Part shown: positions 9,079-17,461 of the stretch, piece by piece
Numbering within the stretch: position 1 is the first letter of the stretch
Layout: each line of letters begins with the position of its first letter
From: Clostridiales bacterium
GTDB lineage: Bacteria; Bacillota; Clostridia; Oscillospirales; Oscillospiraceae
NCBI GenBank assembly: GCA_021202515.1
Contig: JAJQCW010000053.1
Coordinates: 1-34,465, forward strand
Length of the DNA: 34,465 nt
Direction of reading: 5' to 3'
Translations under genes and position numbers: made by a program
Notes under the pieces: model-generated
Database searches by the model: none
Told to the model about the DNA's origin: nothing
What the model saw: the letters and a program-made list of their open reading frames with translations, nothing else

Positions 9079-10554
9079 TTAACAGAGGGTTAGCAGGAAC
9101 TGTTTCAGTTCTATAGTTCCTGTACCACGATAGCGGAAGGAGAGTGCATGGGTGCCGTTGGCTTCAATGATGGCCCCCGTCTCGACCCATCCGTCAGCGG
9201 GGAACACCGGAACGTCTCCAAGATGTCGGTTATCTGCCAAAATCTCGAAGATTCCTGCTCCTGTGCCCCGGACCTGGAGGGTCAGAACCGTTTTGCCGGA
9301 AAAGGCAAAGTACTTGTACCCGATGAGGGTTCCGTCCTCAATTTCTGCAACAAACCGCTCCCCGTCCCGGTGGGTCACATGGGGCAGCGGGGTGTTAATG
9401 GGTTCGCCGGGTTGATGGGGCATTTGCCCATTCGTCAGGTTGCAGCAGATGGAAGCGGGATAGACCCCTTCGGCTGCCAGCGGCCTACCGTTCAGACCGC
9501 AGCTTGTCATCTCCACCTGGGGGATGCTGCCGTCCGGCAGGACAGCCACCGGTTCGGCACAGCCCTGCCGACTGAATGAGGTTTTGTGGGTCTGCCGGTG
9601 GTAGAAAATATACCACTGTCCGTTTACCTGCTCTAAGCTCCCGTGGTTATTGCCGGTGGTGGCCAGCCGTTCTGCTGCGCTCCGCCCCTGATAGCCAATG
9701 TCTCCGTTGGAGACGAGCACCCCGCCATAGGTGAAGTCCCGGTCGGGAAAGGCGCTGGTGGCATAGCACAGCTCATGCTGATTCTGAGAGGAGTAGATGA
9801 AGTAGTAGGTTTCCCCGATTTTCCGCATGGAGCTGGCCTCAAAAAAGGCGTGGCCCTCAAAGCTGGTGCCGAAGGAGGCGAACTGCCCCGGCACAATACG
9901 GTTTGGCTCTCCCAGCACCGTCAACATATCCTCCGCCAGTTGGACGGCGTTGGCCCCCATCAGTTCATGGGGACAGGCTCGGATGGATTCCTCCGTCTTG
10001 CCGAAGAGCATCATCTCTACGGGAATCAGGTTTTCCTGCGGAATGTTCTCCGTGATTCCGGCTTTCTCCAAACTCCAGCCGTAGTACAACCAAATCTTCC
10101 CGTCGTCGTTAAACACCGCTGGGTCGAAGGTAATGTACCGATCCAACTCCCCGCCGTCTGGGGTGCGCACCGCACCGTAATACTCATATTGTCCGGCGGG
10201 GCTGTCACACACAGCCACATGGATGGGGCCGGTGAAGCAGCCCTCACCCGACATGGCGTAGTACAGGTAGTAGCGTCCGTCCGGTCCCTGAACCACATCG
10301 GGGGCGTAGAGATACCGGTTGGCGGGGCCATAGTTGGGGTCTTGCTCTGGCCGGTAGATGGTTCCCTCGCAGCGCCAGGCGGTCAGGTCGTCTACCGGAG
10401 CGCTCCAGCACTCGTAGGGCAGCATACAAAAGGCTTCGCCGCCCTCTTTGTCGTGGGAGCCGAACAGATACAGCCGATCCCCGAACACATGGGGTTCTCC
10501 GTCCGGGATGTAGGTGTCCAGCGGCAAATATGGGTTGAAAATCTGGCGGCTCAT
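9079..10554 (-). CDS. GH43 family glycosidase with C-terminal CBM6-like domain
   Basis: 491 aa. Five-bladed propeller signatures of GH43: base Asp D18 in YIPDGEPHVF, pKa-modulating Asp D144 in ITFDPAVFND, and acid Glu E239 in GHAFFEASSMRK. The last 110 residues (from about FVAEIEDGTLIGYKYF) form a beta-sandwich resembling CBM6, as in arabinoxylan arabinofuranohydrolases and beta-xylosidases. No signal peptide. The start codon overlaps the stop of the upstream GH2 gene by four bases (ATGA), implying translational coupling and joint action. Likely activity: alpha-L-arabinofuranosidase, beta-xylosidase or galactan-related exo-enzyme; the sequence alone does not decide. Confidence 0.85.
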   Translation of the reverse strand: MSRQIFNPYLPLDTYIPDGEPHVFGDRLYLFGSHDKEGGEAFCMLPYECWSAPVDDLTAWRCEGTIYRPEQDPNYGPANRYLYAPDVVQGPDGRYYLYYAMSGEGCFTGPIHVAVCDSPAGQYEYYGAVRTPDGGELDRYITFDPAVFNDDGKIWLYYGWSLEKAGITENIPQENLIPVEMMLFGKTEESIRACPHELMGANAVQLAEDMLTVLGEPNRIVPGQFASFGTSFEGHAFFEASSMRKIGETYYFIYSSQNQHELCYATSAFPDRDFTYGGVLVSNGDIGYQGRSAAERLATTGNNHGSLEQVNGQWYIFYHRQTHKTSFSRQGCAEPVAVLPDGSIPQVEMTSCGLNGRPLAAEGVYPASICCNLTNGQMPHQPGEPINTPLPHVTHRDGERFVAEIEDGTLIGYKYFAFSGKTVLTLQVRGTGAGIFEILADNRHLGDVPVFPADGWVETGAIIEANGTHALSFRYRGTGTIELKQFLLTLC

Positions 10555-12884
10555 ACCTGCATCTCCAGCACAGCGGGTTCCAGCCCCTCGCCGGAAACGG
10601 TGACGGTCAGTGCGCTGTCCAGCACCCGGACGACGGCCTGGGCGCGGCCATAATAGGTGCGGTAGGTGCCGGTGAGGTAGCTCTCCTCGGTGCGGGGATT
10701 GGCGGAGCCGAAGGCCAGCAGCTCACCGCCGGTGACGGCAACAGACAGCTTTGTATCCCGGTTGCACTCCACCTCGCCGTTTTCGCCGGTCAGGTCGATG
10801 TCCAGATAGAGGATGTCTCCCTGCACCGCGCTGTCCTCCGGGGTGATGCGGATACGGGTCTCACCGGCGGTGGAGCGGAGAATGCTCTCTGTCTGAGTGC
10901 CATCGGCGTAGTAGGCTACAGCTTTCAGCTCACCGGGGGCGTATTTCGTCTCGAACACTGCCTTGCACTGTTCGGTGGCCTTTCGGCCCAGGGAAATCCC
11001 GTTCAGCAGCAGCTCTACCTCTGGAGCGGCGGAATAGACCTCCACCTCGGCGTTATTTCCGTCGCAGCCGCTCCATGCCCAGGAGGGAAGGGCGTTGCTG
11101 CCCCGCCAGATGGACATGACCGGCACCACGCCGGGGTGGTTCACCGGGCGGACGCCGATGTAGGGCGTTGTTCTCGTGCCCCACACCACGGAGGCAAGCC
11201 CGGCTTCCGCATTGTCGTTGCCCAGGATGTCCAGCGCGCCGGTGTCCGCCAGCAGCCATGGGTAGTTCTTGTCGAACCCGGCCCCGTCCTGCTCATAGGA
11301 CCAGCCGCCGACGCCGACCTCGCCCAGATAATCCCATGCCGTCCACATAAAGTCGCCGATCACATAGGGATACTTTTCCACCAGCGGCCAGGTCTCCGCC
11401 AGGTCGATGGGGTAGGTCTCGCTGCCCACCACCACGCGGCCGGGGTGAAGGTTCCCCTCGTTGGCGTAGCGGCTGACGGCGTAGTTGTAACCGGAGATGT
11501 CCAGCTTGTCCAGAATGGGGGTGGAGAGCTGGTCGGCAGGGGGCGTGGCGGCAGCCATCGTCATGTGCTTGCCCATCTCCATGACCATCTTGTTGAAGGC
11601 GGTGCTGTCCATCTGGGGCGAACCGGGGGTGTCGCCGGATTCCAGAGGATTGTTCTCCATCGTGGCCAGCAGCAGCAGGGTCAGGTTGATGCCCGCCGTG
11701 ACGGGCCGGGTGGCGTCCAGCCCTGTCAGCGTCTCGACGATTTGACCGCCCAGCTCCACGCCTTCCGGTGTGGCTGGTTCCGTCACCTCGTTGCCGATGG
11801 AGTAGAGGACGACGGAGGGGTGGTTGTAGTCCTTGGCCACCATCTGCGCCAGGTCGGTGGGATACCGTTCCTCAAAGCCGTTGCTGCAATCGTGGGCGGT
11901 TTTGGCTTTGGTCCAGGTGTCCCAGGCTTCGTCCATCACGTACATGCCCAGGGTGTCGCAGGCTTCCAGCGCGGCCCGGCAGAGGGGATTGTGGGAGGAG
12001 CGAACGGCGTTGAAGCCGAACTCCTTCATCCGACGGATGCGCCGCCACTCGGAGCGGTCATAGCTTTTCGCGCCCAAAATGCCGTTGTCGTGGTGGATGC
12101 AGCCGCCCTTCAGCAGAACCGTCTTTCCGTTGACGGTCAGTCCCTGCTCTGCGTCCCACGCCAACTCGCGGATGCCGAAGGAGACTGTTTCGCTGTCCAG
12201 CACGGCCTCACCCTGTTCCAGCGTGACATCGCACTGGTAGAGGTTGGGATGTTCTGCGTCCCACAGGGCGGCGTTGGGGATGTGGAAGGTGTTCTTTTCG
12301 CCGGTAGCGGCGGCCACGGTCTGGCCCTCCCGCCGGATAGCCACCTGAACGACGGCGTCCGCGCCGCCCGTATGGGCCACCTCCACCAGGATCTCCGCCG
12401 GGTCATAGCTCAGTGTGGTGACGCGCACCCCGTCCGGCTGGATGTGAGCCTTGGGTGCAGTCAACAGCCACACCGGGCGGTAAATGCCGCCGCCTGCGTA
12501 CCAGCGGCTGTTGGGCTGACGGGTGTTGTCCACTTCCACCCGCAGACGGTTGACCTCGCCGTGGTTCAAGTTGTCCAGGGAAACATAGAATTGGGAGTAT
12601 CCGTACTGACAGCCACCGATGGGTGCGCCGTTCAGGTAGACCTCGGCGTTAGGCATGACGCCTTCAAAGCAGAGCTGAACCTCCTGCCCTTCCCAGCTTT
12701 CCGGTGCGGCAAATTCTTTTTCATAGGTGTACTTGCCGCCCAGGAAGAACGCCTCGCCCCGCCCGGAGGGGGCGTCGGGGTCTCTGCCCTGCTCCAACAT
12801 GGCGTCGTGGGGAAGTGTGACGGGTCTGGCTTCTCCGCCGTCCAGAACAAATTGCCAGCCATCACAAAATCGTTCCTTTTTCAT
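10551..12884 (-). CDS. GH2 family beta-galactosidase/beta-glucuronidase-like enzyme
   Basis: 777 aa from the ATG at 12884, preferred over one nine bases upstream because GAAGGA then has normal spacing. The order is typical: sugar-binding jelly roll (NSRWYAGGGIYRPVWLL near 125-141), immunoglobulin-like domain, then barrel (LLKGGCIHHDN near 258-267, FNAVRSSHNP near 291-300), with acid/base E366 in SIGNEVTEP and nucleophile E489 in VVGSETYP. The C-terminal part adds DUF4982-type and further Ig-like domains, as in many gut GH2 enzymes. No signal peptide. It is the first gene of the long minus-strand unit, and its promoter region is shared divergently with the AraC regulator. Likely a beta-galactosidase, but other GH2 activities are possible. 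Confidence 0.88.
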   Translation of the reverse strand: MKKERFCDGWQFVLDGGEARPVTLPHDAMLEQGRDPDAPSGRGEAFFLGGKYTYEKEFAAPESWEGQEVQLCFEGVMPNAEVYLNGAPIGGCQYGYSQFYVSLDNLNHGEVNRLRVEVDNTRQPNSRWYAGGGIYRPVWLLTAPKAHIQPDGVRVTTLSYDPAEILVEVAHTGGADAVVQVAIRREGQTVAAATGEKNTFHIPNAALWDAEHPNLYQCDVTLEQGEAVLDSETVSFGIRELAWDAEQGLTVNGKTVLLKGGCIHHDNGILGAKSYDRSEWRRIRRMKEFGFNAVRSSHNPLCRAALEACDTLGMYVMDEAWDTWTKAKTAHDCSNGFEERYPTDLAQMVAKDYNHPSVVLYSIGNEVTEPATPEGVELGGQIVETLTGLDATRPVTAGINLTLLLLATMENNPLESGDTPGSPQMDSTAFNKMVMEMGKHMTMAAATPPADQLSTPILDKLDISGYNYAVSRYANEGNLHPGRVVVGSETYPIDLAETWPLVEKYPYVIGDFMWTAWDYLGEVGVGGWSYEQDGAGFDKNYPWLLADTGALDILGNDNAEAGLASVVWGTRTTPYIGVRPVNHPGVVPVMSIWRGSNALPSWAWSGCDGNNAEVEVYSAAPEVELLLNGISLGRKATEQCKAVFETKYAPGELKAVAYYADGTQTESILRSTAGETRIRITPEDSAVQGDILYLDIDLTGENGEVECNRDTKLSVAVTGGELLAFGSANPRTEESYLTGTYRTYYGRAQAVVRVLDSALTVTVSGEGLEPAVLEMQV

Positions 12885-12937
12885 CGTTGCCATTCCTTCT
12901 TTCGCTTGGGTTTGATGTCCTTGCTTTTGTTGATGTC

Positions 12938-12969
12938 ATTCTAACAGATATAGCGCAGAGTTTGTTATC
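12938..12969 (-). promoter_or_regulatory. Predicted promoter of the GH2 unit with GATAACA box
   Basis: On the minus strand: GATAACA (12969-12963), 19 bp, then -10 box TAGAAT (12943-12938). The same box, spacing and -10 recur before the GH20 and DUF5605-like genes. A 19-bp gap is long for a housekeeping promoter, which suggests that an activator is needed. Two more tgttat copies (13044-13049, 13069-13074) lie in the same divergent region, closer to the regulator genes. Confidence 0.6.
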
Positions 12970-13110
12970 TGATTTCTGTGTTTTTTCTCGCAAATTCGCT
13001 CACATGACACTTTATCGCATTTTTCCGAGAAAAAAAGTTGATTTGTTATAGAAATGGAAGGAAGAATGTGTTATGCTTGCCTTAACCAAACGGAGAAGGA
13101 GAAGCAGAAT

Positions 13111-13356
13111 ATGAAATTAAACCCAAATGTCAACGTAGTCGCGTTCCTACAGGACGTTTCCACCTGTAAGGGGCAGGTTTTCTTTTCCACACAGGAGGGA
13201 GATTTGCTGAATCTCAGCTCGACACTGTCCCAGTATGTGTTCGCCGTGATTACCGCCAAGCCGGAGCTGCTGGAAACGGGACAGATCGTTTGCACGGAAC
13301 CGTCGGACGCCACCGTGTTGAACGCCTATCTGATGGGGGAGGATGAGAATGGCTGA
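13111..13356 (+). CDS. Small conserved-looking protein of unknown function, coupled to the AraC gene
   Basis: 81 aa from the ATG at 13111, which follows AGAAGGAG; upstream ATG codons lack a site. No signal peptide or membrane segment. Its alternating pattern (VVAFLQDVSTCKGQVFFSTQ, then GDLLNLSSTLSQYVFAVI, then a C-terminal helix ending VLNAYL) is loosely like the small HPr phosphocarrier fold, but the HPr active-site His motif is absent, so this is only a shape comparison. Its stop overlaps the AraC regulator start by eight bases, so the two are translated together. A role as a partner or ligand sensor for the regulator is an inference. I do not recognise the family. Confidence 0.7.
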   Translation: MKLNPNVNVVAFLQDVSTCKGQVFFSTQEGDLLNLSSTLSQYVFAVITAKPELLETGQIVCTEPSDATVLNAYLMGEDENG

Positions 13357-14542
13357 GCGAACCGAAGAGCACCTGCGCCTGTTCCGAGATATGGTGACCT
13401 GCTGTTACGACCTGACCTTCTGGGCCTATGATTCCCATATGAATTTGATCCACTCCACCAGTGAAACGCCCAAGGAGCTGCAATTCTTCTTTGCCTTTGA
13501 GCGGGAGCGCTTCGACGCCCTGCGAGAGGAGATGCGGGAAAACAAGCCTGTGGTTTTGAACAATCCCCTGGGCATGGCGTGGATCGCCTGTTTCGAGCTG
13601 GACCCGATGGGGGAACTCCTCTATACTCACCTGATGGGTCCGGCCTTTGTGGAGGATGTCACAGCGCAGAACATTGAGGCTGCACTGATTCAAATGCGGC
13701 TCTCTCCCGCGTCCTGGCAGAGTTTCTCCGCCTTGCTGGAGAAGCTGCCGGTGATCTCCTTCCCCCGCTTCCTGGAATACGGACAGATGATGCACTATTG
13801 CGTCACAGAAGAAAAATGCTCCATCAGCGAGTTTCACTATGTCTCCGCTGCCCGCAAATCGTTTGAGAGCAGCGCAACGGCTCATGCGTCCTGGGCGGAG
13901 GAACAGCAGATGCTCAAACTGATGGAGGAGGGGAACCTGGACTACAAGCGTTTTGCCAGCGGCCTGATGGACGCAGGCATCCTCGGCAACAGCAGCAGTA
14001 CCATCCGGCAAGTGAAAAATGTCACGATTGTTCACACGGCGCTCTGCACCCGTGCGGCCATCCGGGGCGGGCTTTCCCCGGAAATTGCCTATACCCTCAG
14101 CGACCACTATATCAACAGCATCGAGGCTTGCCGGGTCATGTCAGACATTGCTGAGGTCAACGATGCCATGCAGGACGATTTCGTCCATCGGGTCCACCGC
14201 TGCCGGACAGAGGGCGGCGTCTCTCCTCAAATCCAGAAATGCTGCGATTATATCCAACTGAACCTGTCCAGAACAATTCCGATGGACGAGCTGGCAAACT
14301 GGGCGGGATATTCCAAAAGCCACCTGGGGAAAAAGTTCCGGGCGGAGACCGGCCAGACCATCAAGGAATACACCATGACCTGCCGCATCGAGCGGGCCAA
14401 ACAAATGCTCATCTCCAGCAAGGACTCCGTACAGGAGATTTGCGAGAATTTGGGCTTCGGCAGTCAGAGCTATTTTGGTGAGCAGTTCCGTAAAGCCACG
14501 GGCATGACGCCGATGGAGTACCGGAGCAAGCGGCCAGAGTAA
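13349..14542 (+). CDS. AraC-family transcriptional regulator
   Basis: 397 aa from the ATG at 13349 (GGGGGAGG lies six bases upstream); an ATG at 13343 is too close to that site. The C-terminal 100 residues are an AraC-type double helix-turn-helix: MDELANWAGYSKSHLGKKFR (first), then SVQEICENLGFGSQSYFGEQ and FRKATGMTPMEYR (second). The N-terminal 290 residues are a sensor region I cannot assign. It opens with an amphipathic segment (LRLFRDMVTCCYDLTFWAYD) followed by a PAS- or GAF-like alternation. It is the only regulator in the glycan locus, and is divergent from the GH2 unit. It is the natural candidate to bind the GATAACA boxes and activate the glycosidase operons when the substrate is present. 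Confidence 0.88.
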   Translation: MAERTEEHLRLFRDMVTCCYDLTFWAYDSHMNLIHSTSETPKELQFFFAFERERFDALREEMRENKPVVLNNPLGMAWIACFELDPMGELLYTHLMGPAFVEDVTAQNIEAALIQMRLSPASWQSFSALLEKLPVISFPRFLEYGQMMHYCVTEEKCSISEFHYVSAARKSFESSATAHASWAEEQQMLKLMEEGNLDYKRFASGLMDAGILGNSSSTIRQVKNVTIVHTALCTRAAIRGGLSPEIAYTLSDHYINSIEACRVMSDIAEVNDAMQDDFVHRVHRCRTEGGVSPQIQKCCDYIQLNLSRTIPMDELANWAGYSKSHLGKKFRAETGQTIKEYTMTCRIERAKQMLISSKDSVQEICENLGFGSQSYFGEQFRKATGMTPMEYRSKRPE

Positions 14543-14561
14543 AACAATCAAGAATCAAAGA

Positions 14562-14605
14562 CAGGGCAGTCCGAAACGAGTTTCTTTCCGTTCCGGGCTG
14601 CCCTG
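14562..14605. terminator. Bidirectional terminator between convergent AraC and rhamnosidase genes
   Basis: Stem cagggcag with ctgccctg (8 bp, extended by four pairs including a G-U), loop about 20 nt, followed on the plus strand by cttttac. It lies 19 bp after the AraC stop and 3 bp beyond the rhamnosidase stop, so it can serve both. Confidence 0.75.
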
Positions 14606-14608
14606 CTT

Positions 14609-17455
14609 TTACAATTTGCCAAGCTCCTGCGCAACCCGCGCAATGGTCTCCGGCGTCAGGTTACATTCCTTTGTCTCTACCAGCGTGTCAAAGGGGTCGT
14701 TCCAGTGCTGGGCGGCGATGTCGGATTGATTGACTCCCGCAGCGCGAAGCACATTGGCGGTCTCCTCGTTCGCAAACAGCTCCCAGACCTTGCTGTGGGC
14801 GGTCAGAGCGCAGCCCAGGGGACGGTTGGCCCGATAAGTCACCCGGTAACTGCCTGCGGGCAGGTGACAAACGCCGTTTTCTGTGTTGAAAAACATCGGG
14901 TTTTGCCGATCCTCGCAGACCTCCGGCTCCGCCGCATAGAGGGTCAGGTCTGCCTGACAGCCAAAGGGAACGGATACCTCCAACGTGACGGTGCGGCGGC
15001 CCTGAATCTCCCACCGAACCCGGTACAGTCCCGCAGGAGAGCGGTATTGCATTTCCAGCTTCCCCAGGCGAAGGTCATAAATCGGATGCAGCCGCACCCG
15101 TCGGAATCCCGGTTCCGCCTCCACCGGCTCCAGCCCCGCCACGTCCCGGAACAGCCACTCTACAATAGAGCCGTAGGCGTAGTGGTTCAGGCTGTTCATG
15201 CCGGTGGAGGAGATGTGTCCGTCCGGTTCAACGCTGTTCCAGCGCTCCCAAACCGTGGTGGCTCCGTGGTTGACCTCGTAGAGCCAGCCGGGGTACTCCT
15301 CCCGGAGCAGCAGGTCAAAGGCCAGCCGCTCCAGGCCGCATTGGGTCAGGGTGGGACACAGCAGCGGCGTCCCCACAAAACCGGTTTGCAGCTTGCCCTC
15401 GGTCTGGTCGAAGCGTTTTTTCAGGTCCTGCACCACCACCTCCGGGCGGGGAGACAGATCGTTTTGCAGCGCCAGGACCATCCCGGTCTGGGTGTTGACG
15501 CAGCATTTGCCACGGGAGGAGAAATATTCCTGCTGAATGTCCTCCCGGATGCGGCGGGACAGGGCGGCGTAGCGCTCCGCGTCCTCATCGTAACCCAGAA
15601 CGGCGGCGGCTTTTGCAACCAGCCCGGCGCTGCGGGCGTAATAGACATAGGCGATATACCCCTCGTCGGTGCCGCCCATGCACTGTTCCGGCTTGGGGGT
15701 TGGATGATCCAGCGCCAGCCAGTCGCCGAAGTGGAACACCTCTTTCCAGTGCTGGTTGTCGCCGTCCGTCCTGCGGATGTACTCCACCCAGCCTTTCATA
15801 CTGTCGTACTGCTCCTGTAAGATGCGCTGATCACCATAAAAGAGGTAGAGGTTCCATGGGATGAGGACGGCGGCGTCGCCCCAGACGCAGGCGGTGTCAT
15901 GAAATCCAAAGGATGGAACAACATTGGGAACCTTCCCCTCCAAATCCGCCTGCTCCGCAGCCATGTCGTGGAGGTATTTCCGGTAAAAGGCGTAGGTATC
16001 CCGGAAGTAACAGGCCGTGGCAGAAAACACCTGGGCGTCCCCCGTCCAGCCCATCCGCTCATCCCGCTGGGGGCAGTCGGTGGGAACATCCAGGAAGTTG
16101 CCCTTCAATCCCCAATGGGCGTTGGAGATGAGCCGGTTCACCTTTTCGTGGCCGGTGGTGATTGTGCCGGTCTCCTCCATATCGGAATACCAGACCAGCG
16201 CCGTGAAGTCATCTATTTTCAGGTCGTCAATGCCCTCAATTTTCACATAACGGTAGCCGTAATAGGTGAAATGAGGGCAAATCTCCGCCGTCAAGCGGCA
16301 CTTCCGCTGCGCTCCCTGCCGCTCTGTGCCGTCACTGACATATCGGTATTCCGCTTTGGCGGTGCGGAGGTTGCCGTTGTAGAAGCAACCATCCTGTAAA
16401 ACTTCCCCGAACTGGAGGCGGATAGCAGTCCCCGCTGCTGCTCGAACCCGGAGGCAGAAGCCGCCCGCCAGATTCTGGCCCAAATCCAACACCTGTTCCC
16501 CGGCTGGCGTGTGAATGAGTTCCAACGGTTTCCGCCGCTCCTGGGTGTGCACCGGCAGACTGTAACGGTCTGTAGGCAGGAGGGGCGGTTTTTTATCCAA
16601 TGTTGCCCGCTCTACTGGGGCGGGAGGCAGTGTATCGTCCCGCCATTCCCCGTCATAGATGTTGCAGAAGGTGATGTTACTGCGCCACACTTCCCAGCTC
16701 TCGTCTGTACCAAATACAGCGGTCTCGCCGTCCTCGTATTCCACATGAACCTCGGCAATCAGGTGAAAGTCGTGGCCGTAGTAGGCGTCCTCGTCGCTGG
16801 TTCCGAAGAACCCGAACCGCCCCATGTACCACCCCACTCCCAGCCAGACGTTGAGGACAGGCCGTGTGCGCAGCACCTCTGTCACATCGTAGGTCTGGGC
16901 CTGGAGCCAGCGGTTGTAGTTGTTGCAGTAGGGGGTCAAAACCTCGTTTCCAATGCGGGTCTCCTCTGTAAGCTGGCGGCTGTCCCGGACTTCCCCGGCG
17001 GTCAGATGGGCTTCGTACAACCCCAGGCCGCAGATGTAGAGCCGCGCCCGGCGCACGTTTCCCGTGAGGGGGAGCTTCTTCTGAAAAACCGGCATCCGCT
17101 CCCCACGGGGACAGGTCAGCCACCGTCCCGTCCAGGGTTCCTCCATTTTTCCCATTTCAAACCAGTTCAGGTCGCTGACGGCAGTTTCCCCGGCATCCGT
17201 CCACGCCTGCACCTGCCACCGGTATCTGGTGCGGGGTGTCAGCGTCAGGGACGGGGCAAAGCCGGTAAAGGAGAGGTCGGTACGCTTTCCACTGTCGTAC
17301 AAGGGGACTGCATCCTGCTCCCGCCAGACAGTCAGGCGGGCGGCGACTTGCTCTTTGCCCTGAGACTCCTCCACCAGCCAGGAAAACGTGGGTTCTCCCA
17401 GGGCGAAGCCAACAGGTGAGGTCATGTGGTTGACCTTACAGTGGGTGATCTTCAT
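14609..17455 (-). CDS. GH78 family alpha-L-rhamnosidase
   Basis: 948 aa. N-terminal beta-sandwich domains (FSWLVEES near 24-31; YRWQVQAWTD near 78-87), then the Bac_rhamnosid segments and (alpha/alpha)6 barrel with the family signature DCPQRDERMGWTGDAQ (460-475), where E466 fits the general acid. The C-terminal barrel has GATTVWERWNS and SLNHYAYGSIVEWLF, then a beta-sandwich and an extra C-terminal helical tail of about 70 residues. No signal peptide. It cleaves terminal alpha-L-rhamnose from oligosaccharides or plant glycosides in the cytoplasm. It starts 6 bp after the GH3 gene, so rhamnose and then glucose removal from rutinoside-like substrates is plausible. Residues 380-392 look like an in-frame insertion of the hairpin repeat (separate entry). 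Confidence 0.92.
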   Translation of the reverse strand: MKITHCKVNHMTSPVGFALGEPTFSWLVEESQGKEQVAARLTVWREQDAVPLYDSGKRTDLSFTGFAPSLTLTPRTRYRWQVQAWTDAGETAVSDLNWFEMGKMEEPWTGRWLTCPRGERMPVFQKKLPLTGNVRRARLYICGLGLYEAHLTAGEVRDSRQLTEETRIGNEVLTPYCNNYNRWLQAQTYDVTEVLRTRPVLNVWLGVGWYMGRFGFFGTSDEDAYYGHDFHLIAEVHVEYEDGETAVFGTDESWEVWRSNITFCNIYDGEWRDDTLPPAPVERATLDKKPPLLPTDRYSLPVHTQERRKPLELIHTPAGEQVLDLGQNLAGGFCLRVRAAAGTAIRLQFGEVLQDGCFYNGNLRTAKAEYRYVSDGTERQGAQRKCRLTAEICPHFTYYGYRYVKIEGIDDLKIDDFTALVWYSDMEETGTITTGHEKVNRLISNAHWGLKGNFLDVPTDCPQRDERMGWTGDAQVFSATACYFRDTYAFYRKYLHDMAAEQADLEGKVPNVVPSFGFHDTACVWGDAAVLIPWNLYLFYGDQRILQEQYDSMKGWVEYIRRTDGDNQHWKEVFHFGDWLALDHPTPKPEQCMGGTDEGYIAYVYYARSAGLVAKAAAVLGYDEDAERYAALSRRIREDIQQEYFSSRGKCCVNTQTGMVLALQNDLSPRPEVVVQDLKKRFDQTEGKLQTGFVGTPLLCPTLTQCGLERLAFDLLLREEYPGWLYEVNHGATTVWERWNSVEPDGHISSTGMNSLNHYAYGSIVEWLFRDVAGLEPVEAEPGFRRVRLHPIYDLRLGKLEMQYRSPAGLYRVRWEIQGRRTVTLEVSVPFGCQADLTLYAAEPEVCEDRQNPMFFNTENGVCHLPAGSYRVTYRANRPLGCALTAHSKVWELFANEETANVLRAAGVNQSDIAAQHWNDPFDTLVETKECNLTPETIARVAQELGKL
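16277..16315. repeat. In-frame copy of the GAAG-linked hairpin repeat inside the rhamnosidase gene
   Basis: Positions 16287-16299 (gccg, tcaag, cggc) form the CTTGA-loop hairpin seen in the nagA-nagB spacer. The flanks match that copy except for two 3-base losses, aag and ctt, which are the two pairing sides of the neighbouring hairpin. The DNA encodes about 13 residues (near 380-392) just before the PHFTYYGYRYV motif, a place where I recall related rhamnosidases running straight from the Ser/Asp-rich strand into that motif. Confidence 0.55.
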
Positions 17456-17461
17456 ACTGAT

